From the NCBI RefSeq assembly GCF_000313135.1, contig NW_004457563.1:11166-42965 (forward strand): 31,800 bases of DNA. Direction: 5' to 3'. Below, piece by piece: positions 1-12,311 of the stretch (position 1 is the stretch's first letter; each line of letters begins with the position of its first letter). The notes under the pieces are model-generated. The model saw only the letters and a list, made by a program, of their open reading frames with translations. It did no database searches and was not told the DNA's origin. This DNA is from Acanthamoeba castellanii str. Neff. Lineage: Eukaryota; Discosea; Longamoebia; Acanthamoebidae. The position numbers and the translations under genes were made by a program.

Positions 1-3000
1 CGCCGGCACGGGGGCAGCGGCGACAGGCTTCGTAGGAGCAGCGACAGGCTTCGCCACGGGAGCAGCGGCGGGCGTCTGGGGCTGGGCCTGGGCCTGAGCA
101 AGCGGTTGAGGAGCTGCGGGCGTCGGCGGAGCAGGAGGACGAGCAGCGACGCCGGCGGGAGAGGCCGGCTTTGGCTGCGTCTTGCCGATGTAGTAACTGT
201 GCACGTCCGCCGGAGAGAGTGAAGGAGTAGTGGGAGTGGGAGTGGCGGCGGCCGGGGCCGCGGGCGTCGTGGCCACGCGCTGTGGCTGAACGGGCGACGG
301 CCCAATCTCCATATGGAAGACAAGCGGCGCAGCCGCAGAGGCCGGCAAGGCTTTCCCCGCAACGACGGGGGCCAACGGGGCCGCCTCAGTAGCTGAAGTT
401 CGTCCCTTTTTGTTGGAAATGGGTGTGGTCGGCGTCGCCGTCGTAGTGGGAGTCGGGCTGGGGGCAGGGCGCTTCTTGCCCGTGATGGGAGCCGCGGCGG
501 GAGTGGTCTCGGAGCTCGTAGGAGTAGGAGCAGGAACCGAGACGGGTGGAGCCACGGCCGGAGAAGACTTCGCGGATAACCGCGCGGAGCGTTTGGGCGG
601 AGAGTCGGCTTTCTGGGCGGAAGCAGCGGTGCGCGAGAGAGGAGCTCCTGCTGATGGTGGTGGTTGTGGTGGTGGCGCCGTTGTTGCCATGGTGGTCGCT
701 GTTGGCGTGGAGGATTGGCGTGTCGTCGTCGACGTCGTGAATGGCGAGGCGACCGAGGCTGAAGAAGTGGTCACACGGTCAGGAGTCGAGAGCAGGGAAG
801 AGGACAGGGAATGATGAGGTGAAGACTGCGCGGTGGCGCGAGAAGAGGGCTGAGCGGGAGCGGCGGCGCCCTCCACCTGGGCGATCTGCTCCAGACGCTG
901 GAGGGCGAGCTGTTGCAGCACGTCGGGCGGCAGCTGGCGGAGTATGTCTGCTGGGTCCTTGGTCCCCGACAGGAGCGTCGCCAACTTGCTTTCGTCGAGC
1001 TTGACGCTGGCGGCTGGCAACGGCTTCTTGCCCTTCGGTTCTGCTGAAGCGGGCGTTGTTGGGGCCAGCCGTCGGCTGTCGTTGCTTCCGTTGGCCGGCT
1101 TGCGTCGTTTGTTCTTAGAAGGACTTTGCTCAGAGGAGGTTGCAACGTCCATGTAGTCCTCTGGCTTCTTGCCCGTGTGATTGGTGTCAAGCATGAGTGT
1201 GAGCGTGGACGCCGCCGCCTCTGTATCGACCGGGACCTCCTCTGCGCACCCCACACGCGATCAGACCGAATACCCCGGAGAGTCTTTTACTTGAGATTGA
1301 TTGCCAAGTACCATTATCGAGGGCAACGAGCTCCTTCTTGATCTCGCTCTCGAAGGCCAACAAACTGCTGAGCCACTGCAGTTTGCGTACACGAGCGCGT
1401 GCTGTGTGAGTCGTGCACACGCACACAACACGGCGAGGCTGAGAGCGCACCTCTCTTTGGTCTTGTCTGCTGGGCCGGGGTACCGTCCTGGTCTGGTTGA
1501 CCTCTACCAGCATTTGATCTGCCTTAGCCTGATGATGCACGAAATAAAAAAATAAACAGCGCCGCATTGAGGTATAGGTAAGTCAAGTGTGCGCGACTTG
1601 TGGAAGTGAAGAGGAGGCAAGCCAACCTCGCCGGCTCCATTCGACTCGGCCGACATTGTCTGTGGCAATGGAGGCGTGGGCGGGGTCCAAGGGGTGGTGC
1701 AAAAGGGAAAGTCCAGCCGTATGTTCGCCTTGGGGATGACGTAGGTCTGGCCGCGCTTCGACATTGTAGCATACTTTACAGGCGAGAGAGAGAGAGAGAG
1801 AGAGAGCAACGTCAGATGGCCAAGCTTTGAGAAATAATGACCGCTAGCTACACGAAGAAAGGGGGGTACATACCAACGGGGTACAAGAGCCGAGCGACTC
1901 ATCGGGGTGCGAAGGGCACAGCCACTTTACCGTGGGCTTCGCCAGCAGCGGTGGATCGAGACACCACAGGTGATAAGAGTGCGGGCATCTGTGGAATTCG
2001 TTAGCGTGCACCACCACCACCATGAAATGGCAGAGGGAACAGGGCTGCGTACCTGGTGCACTGTGCCAAGTCGTCGCGAGAGGGCGAAGGGAGGGAGCAG
2101 ACGCTGCAATAGGAGTCGTGCCGTCGTTTGCGCTTGCCTTGCCGCAGGCCCCGGTCGGAGTCGCTCTGATCAGAATCGAAGAGGTTGCTCTCCCCTGGTG
2201 CGTCAGCGTCGTCCTGCCCATCGGCGTAATCCTCTGCTGTGCACCGCTCTGAGGTGGTTTTTGTCGTCCGTAAGCGCTTTGTCGATCAAGCGTAGCGGCG
2301 GGGTCGACTAGAACGTACGTTCAACGGCCTTGATGACCCCCAGTGGAAGCGAGAAGGCGACGGTGTTGCGGCCTTCCAAGTGCTGCAGCAATCGCCCCAT
2401 AATCGTCATTTCCATCGATTGGGGTTCAAACGGCTACTCACCGGCAACCAACCACAGATCAGCACGACAATGAAGCGAATAGTAAGCCTTTTGGCGTTTG
2501 AAATGAACTCAATGAATGGTGTCTGTAGCTGGTGTACCGTGTCTTGCAGGAGGCAGGCCCGACAGAACCAGTCGCCATCCGGAACGCAAGGCAGTGGCGG
2601 ATTCAAGCACTCCAAGTGAAAGGATGCGGGACACTACAGAGAGTCCTCAGTGAGCTCGAGAAAGCCAAATAAAGTCTCAGACGAGTTCACAGGGCTGCAG
2701 GGTACCCGATCACAACAGATGAGCTCGCCGCCTTCACCGCAAGAGTCGCAATTGTCGTGGTTGAGGACGCGGGTTAGGAGACTCTGTAGGATGGATGGCA
2801 CAAGAAGAAACAAGTGAGTCAATCGGTCATTCCCTTACCCTCTCTTCTCCAACGGGAGAAGTAAGAGAGAAGAGCCAACGGCCAGAAGTCCGCCGCGGTC
2901 AGCTGGATCAGCGTAGATGGTTGGGAGGATCAGCGCAGAAAGGGGAAGCGGCGGTACCTCTCCACCATCGTCTTCCGAGGGACCATCAACCGAGTGTGTA

Positions 3001-3011
3001 CGGCCCAGCAT
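1..3011 (-). CDS. Two-PHD-finger chromatin protein, PHF12/Rco1-like (3' partial)
   Basis: Probable histone-reading subunit of a Sin3/Rpd3-type deacetylase complex in the nucleus (family inference). Ten exons close in phase: 3011-2839, 2781-2706, 2633-2442, 2382-2319, 2236-2053, 1988-1874, 1773-1558, 1528-1451, 1375-1312, 1220-<1 (794 codons visible). The start ATG at 3011 follows an in-frame TAG. PHD1 (about residues 65-115) shows [13 protein letters not shown], then [14 protein letters not shown] and WFCRAC. A short segment with [12 protein letters not shown] follows, a position where PHF12-type proteins have a similar region. PHD2 (about 209-262) shows [19 protein letters not shown] and WLCPSH, giving a C4HC3 pattern. 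An acidic-to-basic stretch ([15 protein letters not shown]) precedes PHD2. The last exon encodes a long Pro/Ala/Ser/Thr-rich tail, open to the window edge, probably disordered. The exon 3 end and the 29-nt intron 7 are the least secure junctions. BHC80- or Rco1-like assignments are alternatives. Confidence 0.82.
1784..1806. repeat. (GA)n microsatellite in PHD-gene intron 6
   Basis: About eleven GA units lie in the intron before exon 7 of the PHD-finger gene. On the sense (minus) strand this is a CT tract just upstream of the acceptor, so it probably serves as the polypyrimidine tract. Confidence 0.9.
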
Positions 3012-3824
3012 GTGGGTGATCCTCTTGCACTACAACGCGAAACGTGAACGTCACGATCTTGCGATGATTACAGATCCGAAATCGGGGGGGGGCAAATGTG
3101 AAAAATTACATCAAATTAAGAGGACTACCCTCCTAGATGATCGTTTGCGTGCACGGTTTGGCCTTCTTAACGCCCAAGGAGGGAAGATGGACAAAGGGGG
3201 CAAGTGCGTACACAGAGACCGGACCAGTCTTTTTTGGCTCTACACGGCGCCGATGAAAAACAACAACAGGTTGCGGCGCACAGAGAATGTGCCTGCCCTG
3301 TGGTTGGCGCAATGTGCGGGGTGGCAGGCTAGACTGGGAGACGGGGTTGGAAGAAGATGCTGTCAACAGAAGAGTGGAGCTTCTTTGGCAGCGCACCGCA
3401 GCCCAGAGCTAATCAGGAAGGGAGCTTGGCTTTGAGCTGGTTCGAATGTGCAAACAGCGGCACACAGGCATCCCCTCCCCCGAGGACCAGTGCTTCATAG
3501 GATCCCATCCAGACAAGGAGAAGACCACGCCACAAAGTCCCTGGTACCCCAGTGTCCACTGACTGATTTTTCCCAAGTGCGCCATCCTCTCCCCTATCTC
3601 AATGGTCCCTCTCAGGGCTTGCTTGGTCCCAGACCGTTTCAGCGTGTGCGCGGTACATTGGTGTGCCTACATCATCTCTCCTCCTCCTCACCTTTGACCT
3701 TGCCCAAACCAACCCTGGAAGGCTGCAGCTCATAAAAATTGGTAATAAATAAATATTTGTCAATCCAGGATTGCCCCTGGGAGGACAGAAAGGAAAGGGA
3801 TGGCCTAAGCTAAAAGGGGAAAGC
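3012..3824. other. Intergenic region without recognisable gene
   Basis: This 813-bp gap holds the upstream region of the PHD-finger gene and the 3' flank of the DnaJ-thioredoxin gene, both on the minus strand. Open frames exist on both strands, but none has recognisable motifs, a good start or splice-consistent continuation. It contains a G9 run near 3087. No tRNA or snRNA could be folded by eye. Confidence 0.6.
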
Positions 3825-6734
3825 TCAGGCGAGAAGCGAGGCAGGCGAGGAGGCCAGACGCGTCCATCGCTTGCCGCCACCCACCAGCGCGTCCACAAAC
3901 TGTGAAAGCGCATCCACTCCGAACTCACCCTGCACAAACAAGCGCCAGATTAGCCACATGACCGCAGGTGAAGATTGTGAGCCAACGTACTTCGTGAGCC
4001 ACCGTGCGGCCCTTCTTGGCGTTCCACACCACCAACTGCGGCGAAGCCTCCGCTGCACCCTCCAGCAACGCTTTCTGTGTTCGATGAAAACAAAAAGTTA
4101 ATTCGCGTGCGGGAGCGGTACCACCAACGCTATCATCGACGAACCTTGAACTCGTGCTGCTTCTGTTCGTCGGCAACCGTGAACACGAATCGATCGTTGC
4201 TATACTTGAGGTTGAGGGACTTGAGCATAGCCAGCGTCTCGGCGTCGGCTGTAATATAGTCATGGGACGCCACGCAGGGTAAGCCAGGGTGCGATATCAA
4301 AGTGATACGTTGTGAGGCGCAATGTGTTTGTTTACGGAGGTGAGACTCAACAACGTACCGAGCTTGTCGTGCGGAACGAACGCGACGGCGCAGAGGGTGC
4401 TGGACTCGGCGGGGCAGATGTGGTTAAGCGAAGCGGCGGTGAGCTCGTGCACCTCAGCGTCCGCGGCCGGCCTCGAGGCCTGGCCCGACGCCGCGCTCGG
4501 GCGCGACCGGGCAAACTTGGCCAGCCACCTGAAAATTCGCCGTGTGACGTCAGCATGCGCCCTCTCAATCGTTGTGGCGGGAACCGTACCTTCGCAGTTC
4601 GAGGTACGAAAGCGAATCGCCGCTGAAGGGGGTCATCCTCGCGGGCTCCTTCACCACCACGGCGGGGTACTGGAATGCCAGCGATGGGGAGGGGTCAGTA
4701 ATTGGAATGTGGGGAATTCCGGGGGGGGGATGGCCACCTTTTCACCAATAACGGGGGCGAACTCGGCGATGATGGGCTGGGCATCGGCCGCGGCGGTGCG
4801 CACGATGGCGAAGGTCAGGTGGTCCTTATAATCGCGCGAAAGAGCCGAGTAGAGAGGAGGCGTCGACTTCCTGCGAACGTTTCCACGCAATGCGTGTCCC
4901 TCGTCAACACCACACAACACACGACACACGAGATACTTTCTTAAAAAAAAGTCAAGTGGGACATTGACGTACTTGTCGGTGAACAGGAGAACGCAGGTGG
5001 ACGAGTCCGGGCCGAGGCACAGGTCGGCGTAGGTCTTGTAGCTGTCCAGCGTCGTCACGAACGAGGGCATCACCTGAGCCCCCCCCCAGCGAGGTGAGTC
5101 ACAAAACACGACAAACATTAGCGCGCTGGCGCGCAACAATATGTTCCCATTTCTATATGAATCTTATCGGGTGGGAGGAGAGAGAGGAGCTCGGTACCTT
5201 GAGCGCCCACTGGGCGATGGCATCAGAGTTGCGCGCGCCCTTGTACACCTCCGGCGTCTGGGCGCGCTTGTTGCCCGGTGCGAACAGAAGGAGCGTGGGG
5301 AAGCCCTGCGCGCGGCGCAACCCACCACCAAATACGATGTCAATACACGACACACCACGACACGACACGACACGACACGACACGACACGACACGACACGA
5401 CCAACGACACGACCAACGACACGACCAATGACACTACGGCGCACATGACACACAAGCCGCAACAAGCAGGCCATGCATGCAATGCGGAGAAGATAGTATA
5501 GGCAGTGTATACCTGAATGCCATATCTGCCGCCAAGACCACGCTCGACGGAGCCGTCAACGACGCCCACCTTGACCATGCCACGCAGACGCTTCGACACG
5601 TCCTTGTAGGCCGGGGCCAGCTTGTGGCAATGCCCGCCTGGTGGAACAATTGTAAACATCAGGCTGAGTCTCTCTCTCTCTCTCCGGTTGAAGTGCGTGC
5701 GTGCGTGCGTGCGCAGAATGGAGTGTACATGAGGGAGAGTAGAACTGGACGACCCAGATGGAGTTCTCGTCGTCGAGCACCGTCGCCTCGAAGTTGCTGT
5801 CGGTGAGGAGGGTGATCTCGCCCTTGTCGTCGTACAACTTCTCCTATTGTTGATTGATAATCCCAACATGCACATGCACACGAACAAACAAACAATCAAC
5901 CAATCAACCACAGACTTGACAAAATACAAAGATGAATTTTACCTGTTGCTGCTGCTGTTGCTGTTGGTGCTGTCGCTGCTGCTGCTGATGATGGTGGTGT
6001 TGCTGCTGACCGAACCCGCCGGGCATGCCGCCGCCGGTGGAAAAGGTGAATCGGGCTCCGCCGCCCTGGCCGCCGCCGCCTTGGAAAAAGTGTTCGAACA
6101 CGTTGAAGGGATCATTGAACCTGAAGCCGGGTCCTCCGCCTTGGCCCTTCTTGAGGCCCTCCTCGCCGAAGCGATCGTACTTGGCACGGGCCTCCGGATC
6201 GGACAGCACCTGGTACGCTGGTCGTGCACACGACACACGCAGCACACGCAGCACACGCGGCACACGCAGCACACACACACACACACACACATGCAAAACG
6301 CATGGGGTCAGCATGGAAGCGGCATTGTTATGTCTTGTGTGGAGGGGAGGGAACCATTGCTGAGCTCCACGAACTGGTCGCGGCCATCGGGGTTCTTGTC
6401 CGGGTGAAGCTTCACACTGAGCTTCTTGAAGGCCTTCTTGATGTGCGCCTGCGACGCGTCCTTCGGCACGCCCTTCATTACGCCATCCATTACGTTATTG
6501 TTATTTTTATAATTGTAATCAATTATCATTTATTAATCGCAATCAAACTAAAATCAATAAAATCAAAGTAAACTAAATGGCACGCGAGAGGGAAGGAAAA
6601 GAGGGTCCTCGTACGAGGATGTCGTAGTAATCGCGTCCGGCCTGGGCGGGAGGAGCGAAGGCCAGCAGGAGCACCAGCGGAACCACCAGCACGCCAAAGG
6701 TAGCCAGTACCTTCAGTGTCGTTCTTCGTTCCAT
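3825..6734 (-). CDS. Secretory DnaJ-thioredoxin protein (ERdj5/DNAJC16-like)
   Basis: Predicted secretory-pathway co-chaperone with thiol-disulfide oxidoreductase activity, 545 aa. Thirteen in-phase exons: 6734-6615, 6472-6355, 6217-5943, 5843-5729, 5637-5513, 5305-5198, 5073-4973, 4870-4738, 4669-4590, 4528-4359, 4248-4145, 4074-3991, 3929-3825. Residues 1-32 form a signal peptide ending PPAQA. The J domain (34-98) has YYDIL, the HPD triad at 63-65 and [10 protein letters not shown] Gly/Phe-rich stretch and a His/Gln-rich linker run to 171. A thioredoxin fold follows with active site CGHC at 210-213 (preceded by SPS rather than PW) and the cis-proline loop GFPT. Downstream segments look like further redox-inactive thioredoxin-like folds. 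The C-terminus ends SLLA, so there is no KDEL-type retrieval signal. ERdj5 normally has several CxxC domains; only one is seen here, so the name is a family-level call. Confidence 0.9.
5356..5430. repeat. (CACGA)n array grading into CGACCAACGACA units
   Basis: A pentanucleotide CACGA array is followed by copies of an ACGACCAACGAC variant. It lies wholly inside intron 5 of the DnaJ-thioredoxin gene; on the sense strand it reads as TCGTG. The CGTGTCGTTGG variant recurs near 17800 and 28920. Confidence 0.9.
6226..6290. repeat. CA-rich microsatellite (GCACACGCA and CA units)
   Basis: Imperfect ACACGCAGC units pass into a pure (AC)n run, inside intron 2 of the DnaJ-thioredoxin gene. The sense strand is G/T-rich. 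Confidence 0.85.
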
Positions 6735-7008
6735 TTTAAGAAGTCACGCACGAGACCGCCTATACCCCCTGGAATGCGCAGGATCTTCACTTACGTCGTG
6801 CGTTATCCCCTCGACTTGGGAGCGCTGCTCGCTTGCTTGCCACGCGGGCTCTACTGATTGGTCCACGTTCTCATCATTTTCTTTTTCTTCCTTTCACATT
6901 TCTTGGCCACCGAAGAATGTGAGTAACGCGAAGAATTCATCTAAAGAATGTTAGGCAGATCCGTCTGTATCATTTTCCCGCCCTCAACTGACGAAACATA
7001 GTTAAAAG
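6735..7008. promoter_or_regulatory. Divergent intergenic (shared promoter region)
   Basis: This 274-bp gap separates the start codons of the DnaJ-thioredoxin gene (minus) and the alanine aminotransferase gene (plus), so both promoters must lie here or overlap it. I see no clear TATA box. The region has a GC-rich centre and a T-rich stretch (TTTTCTTTTTCTTCC near 6878). Promoter role is inferred from position only. Confidence 0.45.
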
Positions 7009-10053
<3,045 letters not shown>

Positions 10054-10088
10054 AACGTCATCCCCCCCCCCACAAGCATTTATATTGG

Positions 10089-10114
10089 AATAAACGAGGG
10101 GAGAGGTTTTTATT
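10089..10114. terminator. Back-to-back polyadenylation signals of convergent genes
   Basis: AATAAA on the plus strand (10089-10094) serves the aminotransferase gene. AATAAA on the minus strand (10114-10109) lies 5 nt beyond the stop codon of the secreted orphan. The stop codons are 65 bp apart, so cleavage downstream of either signal would give overlapping 3' ends. Confidence 0.6.
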
Positions 10115-10118
10115 TGGG

Positions 10119-12135
10119 TTACGCGGCAACAACAACAGGAGACGAAGAAGAAGACCCACCGCAATTGGGATTTCCAGGAGACTGGAAAGTCGGGGCGTAG
10201 CGGAGCCAGGTGACCTGGCCGAACCCGGTGGCGTTGTGGCCAGCCAGCAGCACCGACAAGCAGGGATCTTCCACATCGCTTGACACCGTTTGGATGCCTG
10301 CAGGCCAGAAGAAGGAGATGAGCACACATCTTGGTGGGCGGCAAGCAACGAAACAATCGTAGCGTCGCACCCATGGAAGGTAGCTGGCCACCGGGCATCG
10401 GGCGTGAGTCTACAAATCGTACCCTCTGGTCGTCGTGGATGGCCACCCAGGCCGTGTATCCGCCACCCGCCGGTTTGCCGCTCACCAACAGTGCCTGCTC
10501 TGTTGTTGTAGATGACCACAAACTGTGAGCTGTCACGCGGAAGAGTGTAACGATGATCTCTTGTAAGAGCCCGTACTGGTCCTTTGGTTGGCGCCGACGC
10601 CTTTGCCCCAAATGGCGCCAGGCCCGAGGCCAATGGAGGTGAAGAGCAGATTCCTCCGTTCCAGGCCCCACCCGTAGAGCGTTCCGTTGTTGCCGTGCAA
10701 CTGCGTAGAAGAAAATGAAACTGTGAGCCGGGGAGAGTCTGCACGATTGGGCCACCAAATCGGTGGAGCGAGGAGTGTGGCCCAAACCTGCGGCCAGAAG
10801 AGGTAGTTGCCCCAGCCAAACATGTTGTCGCAATCAGCGTCCAGATACACCACATGGTCGAACTGCCTGCGATACACAGAACATATATATCGGATGTGAG
10901 CAGGCATACGTAATAATCAGACCAATCAGCGGGTGTTGTTGGATGACAGTCCCGTACAGTGCGTGGAAATTGGCGCTGAACACGCGAACATCTACAATCT
11001 GCGCCAGAGTCTGACCGCCCAGCGACGCCGTTCTGTTGTTGGTGCACTCAATGAGTGTCACAGCGGTGGCGCGTGGAATGGTGTTGGTGTTGATGTTGAT
11101 GATGTACGTGCCTGGCGATGAACAGGTTGCCCTGGTAGTAGGTGGCGCCGGCGACGAGGTTGACGGGGTACTGGGTTACGAACTGCTGGCTCAGGTCCAT
11201 CTGGGCGACGATCGTGAACGTATCCAGACTGCGGCACAGCGATCTCATGAGCTATAGTGCCATACATTACCGCAGACCAGGATTTGTGTCGTGTGTCGTG
11301 TGCCGTGTGTGTCGTGTGCCGTGGCGTAGGTACTCGATGTAGACGATGTAGTCGAGCGAGATGAGGAACAGGCTGCTGCGAGTCTGCAGATCGGGGCTGT
11401 CGGCGATGAGGTACTGGTAGTCCCTGACGGGCACCACTACCTGGCTGTTGACTATCCACTCCTGCGCGTTCAGATCGAATTCCACGAAGCTCTGGCGATG
11501 GAATCAAGATGGGATGAATCAACACTTCAAAACAGTGATATTTTACGCGCAGAATAAGGAACCGACGTACAACTGTGCTGGTGACGTTGGAGTACGCGTA
11601 GAGATCGACAAAGAAGTGACCCGTTTGGGTATCGTATCCCAGATCATTACTCAGGGCCAGGTGTGGCTGAAACTCAGTTGGGATCTGTACTGACCAAAAT
11701 AATTATATAGATTATCTGTTTAGAAAAGATGATATAATATGTATGAGCTATATATTTTACGGAGATAAAGGCATGACGCACCCGGGCGGGGTAGAGGCTG
11801 ATGCCGGCGCCGTTGAGGGAGCCCCACCAGAACACCTTTTCGCTGAGGAACGAGTACACCCCGCCGTAGACCGAGGTCGAGAGCCACCTGCTCCCCTGGT
11901 CGTCGAGATCGAGCGTGGCAACGACCTCGATCCCCGTCCCCGCCGCTGCGGCAACACGACGCACGCATCGCCGTGAGCAGTCCCCCCTCCCCATGCAGAT
12001 AAGAAGCGAAAGCGAAGTGTGACGGAGACAAAGCCAGTGCAGAGGCAATGTACCGCCGGCAAAGCCGCCAGCCAAGCAAAGCAGGACGACACACAGCGGG
12101 AACAACAACAAGTGGCCGCTGTTGAGATATCTCAT
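10119..12135 (-). CDS. Secreted beta-propeller-like protein, unknown function (one-base frameshift)
   Basis: I do not recognise a named family. Nine exons: 12135-12054, 11945-11782, 11684-11571, 11491-11334, 11228-10958, 10866-10788, 10700-10577, 10529-10392, 10297-10119, about 435 aa. A signal peptide (residues 1-27, core LLLFPLCVVLLCLAGG) argues for ATG 12135 rather than the in-frame ATG at 12192. The body alternates short beta strands with Asn/Asp/Gly turns and has several N-x-S/T sites. Two stretches look like equivalent propeller strands: YIVYIDLDTFTIVAQM and TYIININTNTIPRA. Inside exon 5, between GNLFIAR and TYIININ (near 11110), the reading frame shifts by one surplus base; every other junction keeps phase. 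A 61-nt GT-AG intron (11105-11045) could also restore frame but would delete the repeat-like strand. The tail ends in a Ser-rich, hydrophobic SSSSSPVVVAA. Confidence 0.72.
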
Positions 12136-12311
12136 CGTTGCAGGTCGGTACCAACACACATTATATTTTTTTTTTTCATTTTTTCGTGACAATGAGTGTT
12201 TCCTTCTCCCGAAATTCGCCGACTGGCTGGACCAGGTTGAAATTCATGAATTTTTAACATGTTTCTTTCTCGGTGGCTATCTCATTTACGATTCTCGGCA
12301 GGAGAAACAGC

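Noticed and set aside
3380..3460. Possible tRNA (GGTTCGAAT loop sequence)
   Set aside because: No flanking complementary stems or A/B-box spacing.
11045..11105. 61-nt intron that would restore frame in the secreted orphan
   Set aside because: It would delete a strand resembling another strand of the same protein, and the acceptor (ATTGAG) is poor; kept as an alternative only.
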